The notes under the pieces: generated by a model
What the model was told of the DNA's origin: nothing
Database searches by the model: none
Seen by the model: only the letters and a program-made list of their open reading frames with translations
Assembly: GCF_002343915.1 (NCBI RefSeq)
Contig: NZ_NETK01000001.1
Location: 1 to 64,000, forward strand
Direction of reading: 5' to 3'
Length of the DNA: 64,000 nucleotides
From: Nannocystis exedens
GTDB taxonomy: Bacteria > Myxococcota_A > Polyangia > Nannocystales > Nannocystaceae
Part shown: piece after piece, positions 26,395 to 36,863 of the stretch
Position numbering within the stretch: the stretch's first letter is position 1
How the letters are laid out: each line of letters opens with the position of its first letter
Translations under genes and position numbers: made by a program

Positions 26395-26841
26395 TCACTT
26401 CTTCTCCTCCTTGGCGGCCTCGATCTCCTTCGGGTCCTCCCAGCTGTTGATGTCGTCGCCGCCCGCCGGCTTCTTGTCCGGGCCGTTGGACGTGACGTCG
26501 ACCGGGCCGTGCTGACCGGGGCAGACGATCACGTACTCCTCGCCCCACGGGTCCTTCTTGACGCGCGCCGTGACGCCCGCGGCCTTGAGGTCCGCCATGC
26601 TCTTCGGGCACTTGTCGTTCTTCTGCAGCATGTACTGCTCGCTGAGCTTCTGGATCTCGACCACCTCGTTGTAGGCGACCTTGACCTTCGAGTCCGAGAG
26701 CGCGTTGAAGGCGACGACGCTGACGCCGCCGACGATGAGGCCGATGATCGCCAGCACGACGAGGATCTCGATCAGGGTCATGCCGCGGCTGTTGCGGCGG
26801 CGGCGGACGGCCTGGCGGACGGTGTGAAGTTGCGGGTTCAT
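26395..26841 (-). CDS. gspG: Type II secretion major pseudopilin GspG
   Basis: 148 aa. The leader ends RG, followed by MTLIEILVVLAIIGLIVGGV with Glu at +5. The residue after the cleavage is Met, where most major pseudopilins have Phe or Met. The soluble domain has the GspG pattern DPWGEEYVIVCPGQHGPVDV and the acidic loop GGDDINSWED, which in the family binds calcium. It polymerises into the pseudopilus that pushes substrates through GspD. It lies 25 bases after gspF. Confidence 0.92.
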   Translation of the reverse strand: MNPQLHTVRQAVRRRRNSRGMTLIEILVVLAIIGLIVGGVSVVAFNALSDSKVKVAYNEVVEIQKLSEQYMLQKNDKCPKSMADLKAAGVTARVKKDPWGEEYVIVCPGQHGPVDVTSNGPDKKPAGGDDINSWEDPKEIEAAKEEKK

Positions 26842-26866
26842 GGATGGTCTCTCCTGAGTACTCGGG

Positions 26867-28105
26867 CTACTGCGCGGCCATTTCGTTGAGCATCATGATC
26901 GGCTGCATGATCGAGAACACGATAAAGCCGACGCTGCCGCCCATGAGCACGATCATGAGGGGCTCCAGCAGCGCGGTCATGCGCGTGAGCGCGGTGTTGA
27001 CCTCGCGGTCGTAGGCGTTGGCGACGTCGGTGAGCATCTGCTCGAGCTGGCCGGAGCGCTCGCCGACCGAGATCATGTGCGTCACCAGGGCCGGGAACTG
27101 GCCGCTGCGCTTGAGCGCCGGGGCGATGCCCTCGCCCTCGCGGATGTTGTCGCGGGCGGTGGCGACGACCTTCTCGAGCACCCAGTTGCCGAGCAGCGCG
27201 CGCACGATGTCGAGCGCCGCGAGCAGCTGCACGCCGCTGGCGAGCATGGTGGCAAGTGTACGGGCGAACCGCGCGATCGCCAGCTTGCGCGCGAGGTCGC
27301 CGATGATCGGCAGCTTGAGCAAGATCGTGTCGCCGGTCGCGCGGCCGATGTCGGTCTTGCGCCAGCGGCGGAACAGCCAGCCGAGGCCGAAGAAGCCGGC
27401 GATGATCAGGTACCACCAGGCGGCGATGAAGTCGCTGAGCCAGATCAGGAACGCGGTGTTCCACGGCAGCTGGGCGTTCATGCCCTCGAACATCTCCGTG
27501 ATCTGCGGGACCACGTTGAGCATCAGCATCGTGATGATGCCGCCCGACAGCACGGTCATGATCGCCGGGTAGATCATCGCCGAGGTGACCTTGCCCTTCA
27601 GCTCCTCCTGCTGATCCATGAAGTCGGCGATGCGCAGGAGCACGGTCTCGAGCGAGCCGGACGCCTCGCCCGCGCGGACCATGTTGATGAACAGCGGCTG
27701 GAACACGTCGGGGTAGCGGGCGCAGGCGTCCGCCAGCGAGCTGCCCTCGTTCACCTTGTTGGCGATGTCGCTGAGGATGCCCTTGAGCCGCCGGCTCTCG
27801 CTCTGCTCCGTGATCGCCGACAGCGACTCGGGCAGCGTGACGCCGGCGCACAGCAGCGTGGCGAGCAGCCGCGTGGTGCGAGAGACCGTCTTCTGCGAGA
27901 TGCGGTCGAACAGCGCCCCGAGGTCGATCTCGCGGCCGCCCGCGCCGCCGGCGGCGGCCACCTGCGCCGTGGTCTCGCTGACCGCGGTGAGGAAGATGCC
28001 GGCGCGCTTGAGGTTGGCCTTGAGCGCGGCGACGGTGTCGGCCGACTCGACGCCCTTGACCGTCTTGCCGTCCTTGCGCAGGCCCGTGTACGCGTACGCC
28101 GGCAT
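26867..28105 (-). CDS. gspF: Type II secretion inner-membrane platform protein GspF
   Basis: 412 aa with two repeated T2SSF cytoplasmic domains (ATLLCAGVTLPESLSAITEQ and ATMLASGVQLLAALDIVRAL) and three transmembrane segments (about residues 175-200, 225-250 and 380-405). The N terminus (MPAYAYTGLRKDGKTVKGV) is typical. GspF couples the GspE motor to pseudopilus assembly. It lies six bases after gspE. Confidence 0.92.
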   Translation of the reverse strand: MPAYAYTGLRKDGKTVKGVESADTVAALKANLKRAGIFLTAVSETTAQVAAAGGAGGREIDLGALFDRISQKTVSRTTRLLATLLCAGVTLPESLSAITEQSESRRLKGILSDIANKVNEGSSLADACARYPDVFQPLFINMVRAGEASGSLETVLLRIADFMDQQEELKGKVTSAMIYPAIMTVLSGGIITMLMLNVVPQITEMFEGMNAQLPWNTAFLIWLSDFIAAWWYLIIAGFFGLGWLFRRWRKTDIGRATGDTILLKLPIIGDLARKLAIARFARTLATMLASGVQLLAALDIVRALLGNWVLEKVVATARDNIREGEGIAPALKRSGQFPALVTHMISVGERSGQLEQMLTDVANAYDREVNTALTRMTALLEPLMIVLMGGSVGFIVFSIMQPIMMLNEMAAQ

Positions 28106-28111
28106 GCTCGG

Positions 28112-29977
28112 TTACGACTCCACCGAGGTCGCGCGCAGGACCTCGTCGATGGTGCTGATGCCGCAGACGACCTTGTGCGCGCCGTCGTCGCGGAGCGTAC
28201 GCAGGCCCTGAGCCAGCGCCGCCTGCTTGATCTGCATGGCGTCGGCGTTGCGGATCGCCAGACGCCGGACCTCTTCGGTGACCATGAGGACCTCGTACAC
28301 GCCGGTTCGCCCGGCGTAGCCGCTGCCCTGGCACTTGTCGCAGCCGGTCGCGCGGTAGACGTGGCCGCGCGGCGGGAGCCGCCGCGGCTCGGGCGCGACC
28401 AGCGGCATGACCTCGCCGTTCTCGTCGCGCACCGGCACCTTCAGCGCCTGCTCGCCGGCGTAGAACGCCGCGGGGATGATGCCGAGCTCCTCGAGCTCGG
28501 TCGCCGTCGGCCGGTACGGCTCGCAGCAGTGGACGCACACGCGGCGGATCAGGCGCTGGGCCTGCAGCGCGACCAGCGACGAGGCGACCAGGAACGGCTG
28601 CACGCCCATGTCGACCAGGCGGGTGATGCCGGTCGCGGCGTCGTTGGTGTGGATCGTGCTGAGCACCAAGTGGCCGGTGAGCGACGCCTGGATCGCGATC
28701 TCGGCGGTCTCGACGTCGCGGATCTCGCCGACCATGATCACGTCGGGATCGTGACGCAGGAAGGAGCGCAGACCGGCCGCGAAGGTCAGGTTGATCTTGC
28801 TCTGCACCTGCACCTGCGAGATGCCGGCGAGCTGGTACTCGACCGGGTCCTCGACGGTGAGGATGTTGAGGTCCGGCGTGTTGATCTCGGTCAGCGCCGA
28901 GTACAGCGTGGTCGTCTTGCCCGAACCGGTCGGGCCGGTGACGAGGAAGATGCCGTGCGGCCGGTTGATGACGTCGCGGATCATCCGCAGGTGGTCGGGC
29001 GCGATGCCGATGTTGTCGAGCTTGAGCGCGACCGCCGACTTGTCGAGGAGACGGACGGTGACGCGCTCGCCGTGGGCCGTCGGCACGGTGGCGACGCGCA
29101 TGTCGACCTCCTTGCCGGCGATCTTGCGGCGGATGCGGCCGTCCTGCGGCAGCCGCTTCTCGGCGATGTTGAGGCCCGCCATGATCTTGACGCGGGCGAT
29201 GACCGAGGGAAGGTGGGCCTTGGGCGCGCGCTTGACCTCGTGCAGCACGCCGTCGACGCGGTTGCGGACGATGATCTCCTTGTCGCCCGGCTCGATGTGG
29301 ATGTCGCTGGCCTTCTCCTTCGAGGCGTTGAAGATCAGGCTGTTGACGAAGCGGATGATCGGCGCGTCCTCGGCCGAGGCGTGCAGGATGTCCTCGTCCT
29401 CCTCCTCGTACTCCTCTTCCTTCTTCCCGAGGTCGACGTCCTTGGTGCGCCGCGCGTAGGTGCGGTTGATGAGTTCGAGGACGTTCGACTCCGGCATCAG
29501 CGTGACGTCGACGTCGGCCTCGTAGAGGGTGCCGAGGTCGTCGAGGTCGAGGATCCGCAGCGGGTCGGCGGCGTAGACGCCGAGCACGCCGCGCTCGCGG
29601 TCGAGGCGGTACGGCAGGACCTTGTTGGCGCGCGCGTACTGGATCGGCAGCTGCTCGACCAGCTCGTCCTGGATGTCGCTGATCTCGACGTTCTCGCGGG
29701 CGGGCAGGCCGAACTGCCGCGCCAGGCCGCGCGCGAGGTCCCACTCGGTGCAGTGCTTGAGCCGCACCAGCGTCTCGCCGATCTTCTCGCCCTCGAGGTG
29801 CTGCGCCTGCAGGCCCTCCGCCAGCGCCTCGGCGGTGATGCAGCCCATCTCGATCAAGATCTCGCCGAGCGGGCGCGCGAGCGGACGGACCCCGAGCGGC
29901 GCGAAGGTCGAGCCGGCGTTGCGTTCTGCGGTGGTCTTGAGGGCGGTGTCCATGGCCTGCCTGGATGACTCGGGCAT
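28112..29977 (-). CDS. gspE: Type II secretion ATPase GspE
   Basis: 621 aa hexameric AAA-like motor of the GspE/PilB family. It has an N-terminal T2SSE_N domain (residues 35-175), Walker A GPTGSGKTTT (348-357), an Asp box and Walker B DVIMVGEIRD (412-421), a His box (LVLSTIHTNDA), and a zinc module with CVHCC and CDKCQGSGYAGRTGVYE. An acidic insertion (GKKEEEYEEEDEDI, about 184-197) sits before the ATPase core. Start 29977 is open to doubt; ATG 29953 is an alternative. It powers pseudopilus extension at the inner membrane with GspL and GspF. Confidence 0.93.
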   Translation of the reverse strand: MPESSRQAMDTALKTTAERNAGSTFAPLGVRPLARPLGEILIEMGCITAEALAEGLQAQHLEGEKIGETLVRLKHCTEWDLARGLARQFGLPARENVEISDIQDELVEQLPIQYARANKVLPYRLDRERGVLGVYAADPLRILDLDDLGTLYEADVDVTLMPESNVLELINRTYARRTKDVDLGKKEEEYEEEDEDILHASAEDAPIIRFVNSLIFNASKEKASDIHIEPGDKEIIVRNRVDGVLHEVKRAPKAHLPSVIARVKIMAGLNIAEKRLPQDGRIRRKIAGKEVDMRVATVPTAHGERVTVRLLDKSAVALKLDNIGIAPDHLRMIRDVINRPHGIFLVTGPTGSGKTTTLYSALTEINTPDLNILTVEDPVEYQLAGISQVQVQSKINLTFAAGLRSFLRHDPDVIMVGEIRDVETAEIAIQASLTGHLVLSTIHTNDAATGITRLVDMGVQPFLVASSLVALQAQRLIRRVCVHCCEPYRPTATELEELGIIPAAFYAGEQALKVPVRDENGEVMPLVAPEPRRLPPRGHVYRATGCDKCQGSGYAGRTGVYEVLMVTEEVRRLAIRNADAMQIKQAALAQGLRTLRDDGAHKVVCGISTIDEVLRATSVES

Positions 29978-29996
29978 GTCAGACGAGAGGATAGCT

Positions 29997-32414
29997 TCAG
30001 GGCTCGCGCCGGATCACCGGCGCCGGGTTCACCGTGGCCGCGGGCGGCGCGCCACCGCCCCCGCCCTCGCCGCCGACGTTGTCGTCGACCGCCGCCGAGC
30101 GCGGGCTGAGGCCGAGCTCGCCGGTGATGATCTCGCGCCGCATCTCCTCCTCGGCGCGGCGCAGCAGCAGCTCCTCCTGCTCCATGCGCCGGGCCTCCTT
30201 GTCGATCGCGGCCAAGATGCCGGACTTCTTGCGGTAGTTGATGTTGCTCTTGAGCTCGCGCTTGCGGAAATTGGTCTCGCGCTCGATGAACTCGAGCCGC
30301 TCCTTGTCGCGCCGCTCGTGGATCCGGCGCACGTCGTCGGGGCTGTCGATGATGTGCGGGACCATGACGAGGAGGAGGTTGATCTTCTCCTTCTCCTTGA
30401 CGCGGTTCTTGAACAGCCAGCCGAGGAGCGGGATCGAGCCGAGGCCGGGGACCTGCTTGACGTTCTCGCTCTCGCGGTCGCGGATGAGGCCGCCGAGCAC
30501 GACCGGCTGGCCGTCGCGGCCGACGATCTTGTCGAGCTTGATGCGCCGCTTGGTCGTGGTGACGCCGAGCACCGGGTCCTTCTCGGTGATGTCGCGGTCC
30601 TCGACCTCGACGTCCATCGTCACGTTGCGCTCGTCGTTGATGTAGGGCTTGACCTTGATGCGCAGGGTGACGTCCTGGCGCTCGACCGACTGCAGCGGGA
30701 CCAGGCCGGTGCCGCCGCCGCCACCTGCTCCGAAGGACAGGGCGCCCGGGGTCGGGACGTTGCGGCCGACCTCGATGGTGGCCTCCTGGTTGTCGGCCGC
30801 GTACATGTGCGGCTCGCTGACGACGTTGACGTCGCTGTTGCTCTGCAGCGCCTGGATGATGGCGCCGAAGGCCGGCACGTCGCGGCCGGTGCCGAGGATC
30901 GTGCCGGAGTTGAGCAGCGGCGGACCGATGAGGCCGAGGGTGAAGTTCTTCAGCGAGTCGGGCGAGAGCAGCAGCGAGTTGAGGGCGGGCGTCGGGGCGC
31001 TGCCCACCATGCCGATCGCGGTGCCGGCGGTGCCGCCGAGCTCGGTGTTGATCGGGTAGCCGAAGTGGCCGCCCGCGCCGGCGTCGGTGTTGTGCTTGAT
31101 GCTCACCTCGAGCATGTAGATCTCGATGTAGAGCTGGCGCCGCTCGCGGTCGAGCTTCTCGATCACCGGCTCCAAGTTCTTGTAGTCGGCCGCCGAGGCG
31201 ATGATGACCAGCGAGCGCGTGGCCGGGTCGGGCGTGACCTTGACGTCGCCGGAGAACAGGTCGGCGCTGACCGGGTTGCCCGCGGGCGGCTTCTGCCCGC
31301 CCTGCTGCGAGGCCTGGGCGGCCTGCTTGGCGCCGGTCGCCAGCTGCGACAGCACCTGCGCGACCTCGGTGGCGTCGGCGTTCTTGAGCTTGTAGACGTG
31401 GATCCGGCCGCCGCCGCCGGGCAGCTTGACGTCGAGCCGCTCGATCAGCTTGCGGATGACGACGTAGTCGGACTCGGTGGTGACGATGATGAGGGTGCTG
31501 CTGCGCTCGTCGACGATGACGCGGCTGATCGCCGAGTCGGTCTGACCGCCGCCGCCCCCGCCCCCGCCCCGCCGACCGGCGCGGCCGCCCGTGGCCCCGC
31601 CCCCGCCGCCCCCGCCGCCCCCGCTGGCCTTGGCCTCGCCGAAGATGTCGCGGATGATCTGCGCGACCTCCTCGGCGTTGGCGTACTGCAGCTGGTAGAA
31701 GAAGATCTTCTCGCTGCCCATCGGCTGGTCGAGCTCGGCGGCGAAGGTCTCGAGCCGCCGCACCATCGAGCCCTTGTCGGTGATGATGAGCAGGTTGCCG
31801 ACCAGGTCGACGCTGCCCGACTTGCTCTTGAGCTGGCCGAGGACGTCGCTGATCTCCTTGCTGTTGCCGTGCTTGACGCGCAGCAGCTTGGTGACGAAGC
31901 GGTCGCTGTTCGGCGCGTTGGCGTCGTCGCCGTAGGTCGGCAGCGTGCGGTTCTTGGCGTCGGTGGTCTCGACGATCTTGAAGTAGCGACCCGAGGGCTC
32001 CACCGTCAGGCCCATCGTCTCGAGCGCGGCGTAGAAGGCGGCGTACGCCTCCTCGGCCGTGACCGGCTCGGGCGACAGGATCGTCACCTTGCCGGACCGC
32101 ACCTTGCGGTCCCAGATGAACTTCTGACACGTGATCGACATGATCCAGTTGACGAGGTCCTCGAGCTCGGTCTCCTTCGGCAACGTGATCGTGAACTTGG
32201 CCCCGCGCGGGGTCTTCTTGCACGTGTTGAACGGGATCGGGCCGCCGCCGGGCGTACCGCCGCCCTCGTCGCCGATCAGCTCGCCGCCGCGGCTGGGCGC
32301 GCCGGTGGTCGGATCCTGCGCGGAGACGGTGGTCGGGCCGAGCGTCAGAGCGGCCAGACCGAGAGAGACGAGGCCCAAAGCAGTCGGGCGGACGGGGGTG
32401 CTACGCGCAATCAT
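29997..32414 (-). CDS. gspD: Type II secretion outer-membrane secretin GspD
   Basis: 805 aa with a Sec signal peptide (to about residue 32). Several N domains follow (TLPKETELEDLVNWIMSITC; repeated VVIRKLIERLD-type strands), then the secretin core (VNVVSEPHMYAADNQEATIE, GLVPLQSVERQDVTLRIKVK, VPGLGSIPLLGWLFK). Two poly-Gly tracts (about residues 262-290; DNA 31545-31632) interrupt one N domain. The C terminus is a long charged coiled-coil after the secretin domain, which may bind a pilotin. It overlaps gspC by four bases and is the exit pore of the system. Confidence 0.93.
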   Translation of the reverse strand: MIARSTPVRPTALGLVSLGLAALTLGPTTVSAQDPTTGAPSRGGELIGDEGGGTPGGGPIPFNTCKKTPRGAKFTITLPKETELEDLVNWIMSITCQKFIWDRKVRSGKVTILSPEPVTAEEAYAAFYAALETMGLTVEPSGRYFKIVETTDAKNRTLPTYGDDANAPNSDRFVTKLLRVKHGNSKEISDVLGQLKSKSGSVDLVGNLLIITDKGSMVRRLETFAAELDQPMGSEKIFFYQLQYANAEEVAQIIRDIFGEAKASGGGGGGGGGATGGRAGRRGGGGGGGGQTDSAISRVIVDERSSTLIIVTTESDYVVIRKLIERLDVKLPGGGGRIHVYKLKNADATEVAQVLSQLATGAKQAAQASQQGGQKPPAGNPVSADLFSGDVKVTPDPATRSLVIIASAADYKNLEPVIEKLDRERRQLYIEIYMLEVSIKHNTDAGAGGHFGYPINTELGGTAGTAIGMVGSAPTPALNSLLLSPDSLKNFTLGLIGPPLLNSGTILGTGRDVPAFGAIIQALQSNSDVNVVSEPHMYAADNQEATIEVGRNVPTPGALSFGAGGGGGTGLVPLQSVERQDVTLRIKVKPYINDERNVTMDVEVEDRDITEKDPVLGVTTTKRRIKLDKIVGRDGQPVVLGGLIRDRESENVKQVPGLGSIPLLGWLFKNRVKEKEKINLLLVMVPHIIDSPDDVRRIHERRDKERLEFIERETNFRKRELKSNINYRKKSGILAAIDKEARRMEQEELLLRRAEEEMRREIITGELGLSPRSAAVDDNVGGEGGGGGAPPAATVNPAPVIRREP

Positions 32415-33466
32415 TGGATCGTGATGTCCTTGGTGATCGACTCGCCCTTGCGCTCAATCGTGACCTGGAGGTTGCTGGCGCTGCGCATCTTGGTCAAAAG
32501 GCCCATGACCTGGTCGACCGACTTCAGCTCGATGCCGTTGACCGAGGTGAGGAGGTCGCCGTTCTTCATGCCGAGCAGCTTGGGCAGGCTGCCCGGGCGG
32601 ATCCCGTAGAACTTGAAGCCCTTGGTCTCGCCGTCCTTGATCGACGGCATCACCCGCGCCTGCTTGGTCAGCGCGGCCGGGTTGGCGAACAGGCTGTCGA
32701 TGAACATGCGATCGACGGTGCACGAGTTCTCGCTCTCGCACTTGATCGCGTCCTCGGCCCCGGGGATGGCGCCCGCCGGCGGCGGCGCGTCTTCCTTCTT
32801 CTCGGCCACCTGCAGCGGCTTGGCCGTGGGCTTCGGCGGCTCGACGCCGAGCTCGATGTACTCGAGCGCGCCGCCGTTCTTGACGTGGACGAGGCTGCGC
32901 TCGACGCTGACGAGGTAGACGCCGGGGCGGATCCGGTCGCCGGGCCAGTACGGGCCGACGCTGCCGTCCTCTTCGTCGCGGATGGTCGCCCACGAGTACT
33001 CGGGGATGTTGGTCTCCATCGTGGCGATGAGCCGCAGCGGCTGGGTGCACGGACCCTCGCCGGGCTGCTTGCCGCCGGCGACCTGCGGCAGCTCGCCGGG
33101 CCCGAGGTCGGGCGCGACCGCGGGGCCGCCCGGGCCGGTCTCGGGCGTGACGACCTTGGTGCAGGTCGGGCAGAACAGGTTGAGCGAGAGGATCGTCTGC
33201 GTGACCTTGTTGCGGTCGGCCGCGGAGGGTCCGCGCGAGGGGCTCGAGATCATCCGCGGGTTGATGATCGGCTTGTCCTCCTCGTCCTCTTCCTCGTCCT
33301 TGGCGCCGTCGGTGTCGGTGCCGGTGGCCTCGGCCTCGTCGGCGGGGGTCTCGTAGATGTACGAAGTGCCGAGCCAGGTGGTGAACGCCGAGGCGGCGAA
33401 CGCAGCGGCGACGCTGAGGCCGAGCGCCTTGACGACCCAGAAGTGCTGCTTGAAGACGGCTTCCAT
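32411..33466 (-). CDS. gspC: Type II secretion protein GspC with PDZ domain
   Basis: 351 aa with a transmembrane segment near the N terminus (about residues 13-32), an acidic linker (DGAKDEEEDEEDKP), the homology region that contacts GspD (LRLIATMETN ... YIELG) and a C-terminal PDZ domain (GFKFYGIRPGSLPKLLGMKN, then GDLLTSVNGIEL). A CPTC motif at about residue 98 is unusual. It links the inner-membrane platform to the secretin and is the first gsp gene, starting nine bases after the regulator stop, so they share a transcript. Confidence 0.88.
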   Translation of the reverse strand: MEAVFKQHFWVVKALGLSVAAAFAASAFTTWLGTSYIYETPADEAEATGTDTDGAKDEEEDEEDKPIINPRMISSPSRGPSAADRNKVTQTILSLNLFCPTCTKVVTPETGPGGPAVAPDLGPGELPQVAGGKQPGEGPCTQPLRLIATMETNIPEYSWATIRDEEDGSVGPYWPGDRIRPGVYLVSVERSLVHVKNGGALEYIELGVEPPKPTAKPLQVAEKKEDAPPPAGAIPGAEDAIKCESENSCTVDRMFIDSLFANPAALTKQARVMPSIKDGETKGFKFYGIRPGSLPKLLGMKNGDLLTSVNGIELKSVDQVMGLLTKMRSASNLQVTIERKGESITKDITIQ

Positions 33467-33475
33467 CGCTCTCCG

Positions 33476-34885
<1,410 letters not shown>

Positions 34886-35009
34886 GGGCGCTCGAGTCGA
34901 ACCCGCGGTGTGCAATTCGGGGTCCTCGGTGAAAAGCGAATGATTCTAAGGCAACTCCTGGAGCCAGAACGAGGCTGTCCCGCGCAATTGTCAGGCCGTC
35001 CGAGGCCGC

Positions 35010-35024
35010 TTGCCAAAATGGCAA
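35010..35024. promoter_or_regulatory. Short perfect dyad upstream of the gsp regulator
   Basis: The arms TTGCCA and TGGCAA are separated by AAA, in a stretch less GC-rich than its surroundings, 125 bases upstream of the regulator start and 31 bases after the methyltransferase stop. It could be an operator or weak terminator. I looked for a -24/-12 sigma54 element around it and saw no good match. Confidence 0.4.
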
Positions 35025-35054
35025 TCGCGCTCCTCGCGCAAGAGGCGCGGCGCC

Positions 35055-36761
35055 TCAACCGCCGCCCCCCTGCCCCGCCTTGCCGGCGCGTCGACCGGCT
35101 CGCTTCGCGGCGGGGACGGAGGCTGGCGCTTCGGACAGGTCGAGGAACGAGGTCTGCTGCGGGACGGACCGCGACGCGGGCCTCGCGGCCCCGGGCCTGG
35201 CTGTCCTTTCGGGCAGCTGCGGGGGAGCAGCGAGCCGATTGACTGTCTTTTCGGGCAGCTCCGAAGCGGCGGCCGGAGGTGGCTCGAGGGACAGGTCGGG
35301 CTCGCTCGCGCGCGGTCGTTTCGACGGCTTCGGGCCGCCGGCCGGAGGTGGCTCGAGGGACAGGTCGGGCTCGCTCGCGCGCGGTCGTTTCGACGGCTTC
35401 GGGCCGCCGGCCGGAGGTGGCTCGAGGGACAGGTCGGGCTCGCTCGCGCGCGGTCGTTCCGACGGCTTCGTCTTCGCCGGCTCAGCTGTCCCGGGAGACA
35501 GGTTCTGTCGGGCGGCCGCTGGCTCGCTCGCGCCGGTCTTCTTCGATTTCTTCCCGCGGGTCCTGGCGGGCCCGGACGCGTCGGCGTCCGCCCGGCCAGA
35601 GGCCGCCGTCGTCGTGCGGCTGCCCGACGTCGAGCCCTGCGGTGCGGCTGCCGACGGTTCGACGGACGGCTCGAGGCCCGCCGCGAAGTCGCGGACGCTG
35701 CGGATCGCCACGCGCCGCTTCTCGAACACGAGGAAGTAGGAGTGGTTCTTGCGCGCGTGGACCTGGGCCTTGAGCCGGCTGACGCCGGGGCTGTTGGGGC
35801 GCACGAGCACGAACAGGTCCTTGCAGTAGAGGCCGAGCGACTCACCGCCCGTGATCAGCTCGACGTGGGTGAGGCGCTGCTTGTTGGCGCTGACCTCGTC
35901 CTGGCACTTGACGATCAGCACGCCGCCGGGCACGAGCACGCGCACGGCCTCGCGGCAGGCCTTTTCGTAGAGGTCGACGACCGCGTCGTGCCACTTCGGG
36001 CCCGCCTCGGTGGCGGCGGCGGCCGAGTAGGCGCGGCGGAAGGCAGCGTGGGTGCCGGAGCCGGCCATGTGATCGACGCTGCGGCGGTACATGCCCTCCA
36101 TGTACGGCGGGTCGAGGACGACGCAGTCGAGGCTGGCGTCGACGTACGGCAAGGCGCGGCAGTCGACGCCGCTGGTCAGCCTGGCGCCGGCGCGCACCGG
36201 GACGTCGGGCTTGAGGGCGATGTCGCTGGCGAGCAGCGTGTAGCGGCCGTCCGGGACGCGGCGCCAGAACACGCCGAGGCCGTAGGTGACGTCGGCGACG
36301 GTGCTGCCCTCCGGGACATGTAGCTCGAGGATCTGGGCGAACAGCTCGCTGTTGTCGCCGACCCGTGCAGACACGACGACGTCGGCGGTGGCCACGCCGC
36401 CCTGCACGCGGCGCGTGGTCGACCGCGGCTCGGTCGCCTCGGCCTCGCGGTTTTGAACCGGCGGCGCGGCAGGACGTGGCTCGACCGCTGCGGTCTTGTG
36501 CGCCCGCCCGCGAGGCGCAGTCGCCAGGCGCGGCTCGTCCGCGACGGCCTCGCCCGCTCGCGCTCGCGGCGCAGCGCGGCGTGACTCGTCCGCGGTCTCG
36601 CGCGGTCGCCCTCGCGTCGCGGCGGGACGTGACTCGTCCGCGGTCTGGCGCGCTCGCCCTCGCGGGGCGGACGGGCGCGACTCGTCTGCGGCCTCGCGCG
36701 CTCGTCCGCGCCTGGCCCTGGCGGGACGCGGCTCGGCGGCGGTTCGGGAGCGGGCGGCCAT
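35055..36761 (-). CDS. DPPY-motif DNA methyltransferase with repetitive tails
   Basis: 568 aa. The catalytic core (about residues 130-370) carries the amino-methyltransferase motif IV DPPY (217-220), a motif I-like stretch [10 protein letters not shown] and a late strand [10 protein letters not shown], so it should modify adenine N6 or cytosine N4. Both tails are low complexity: the N terminus has several copies of an Arg-rich unit ([17 protein letters not shown]) and the C terminus has three copies of a 23-residue unit ([18 protein letters not shown]). No restriction endonuclease lies next to it, so it looks like an orphan enzyme. The very basic N tail may bind DNA or RNA. The tails also contain degenerate palindrome words. 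Confidence 0.7.
   Translation of the reverse strand: MAARSRTAAEPRPARARRGRAREAADESRPSAPRGRARQTADESRPAATRGRPRETADESRRAAPRARAGEAVADEPRLATAPRGRAHKTAAVEPRPAAPPVQNREAEATEPRSTTRRVQGGVATADVVVSARVGDNSELFAQILELHVPEGSTVADVTYGLGVFWRRVPDGRYTLLASDIALKPDVPVRAGARLTSGVDCRALPYVDASLDCVVLDPPYMEGMYRRSVDHMAGSGTHAAFRRAYSAAAATEAGPKWHDAVVDLYEKACREAVRVLVPGGVLIVKCQDEVSANKQRLTHVELITGGESLGLYCKDLFVLVRPNSPGVSRLKAQVHARKNHSYFLVFEKRRVAIRSVRDFAAGLEPSVEPSAAAPQGSTSGSRTTTAASGRADADASGPARTRGKKSKKTGASEPAAARQNLSPGTAEPAKTKPSERPRASEPDLSLEPPPAGGPKPSKRPRASEPDLSLEPPPAGGPKPSKRPRASEPDLSLEPPPAAASELPEKTVNRLAAPPQLPERTARPGAARPASRSVPQQTSFLDLSEAPASVPAAKRAGRRAGKAGQGGGG
35271..35470. repeat. 69-bp tandem repeat, about 2.9 copies
   Basis: Units begin at 35271, 35340 and 35409 with GGCCGGAGGTGGCTCGAGGG. 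The first two are essentially identical; the third has one change (TTTCGAC to TTCCGAC) and is cut short. In frame with the methyltransferase C-terminal tail (23 residues per unit). Confidence 0.9.
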
Positions 36762-36863
36762 GGGGGCGGGACGGTACCCGATCTCGCGGCCGCTGGCCCG
36801 AATTGAGCGCGCCGGCGCGGCCCGCCCGGGGCGGGCCGGCCGGCGCCGGAAAGGACCGCGGGC

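Noticed and set aside
26838..29744. 968-codon minus-strand frame across gspE-gspF
   Set aside because: An alternate frame of the gspE and gspF genes, which are clearly recognisable in other frames.
35271..35470. CRISPR-like array (69-bp periodic repeat)
   Set aside because: Units are contiguous with no variable spacers and are in frame with a protein tail. The same holds for the 39-bp and 102-bp repeats.
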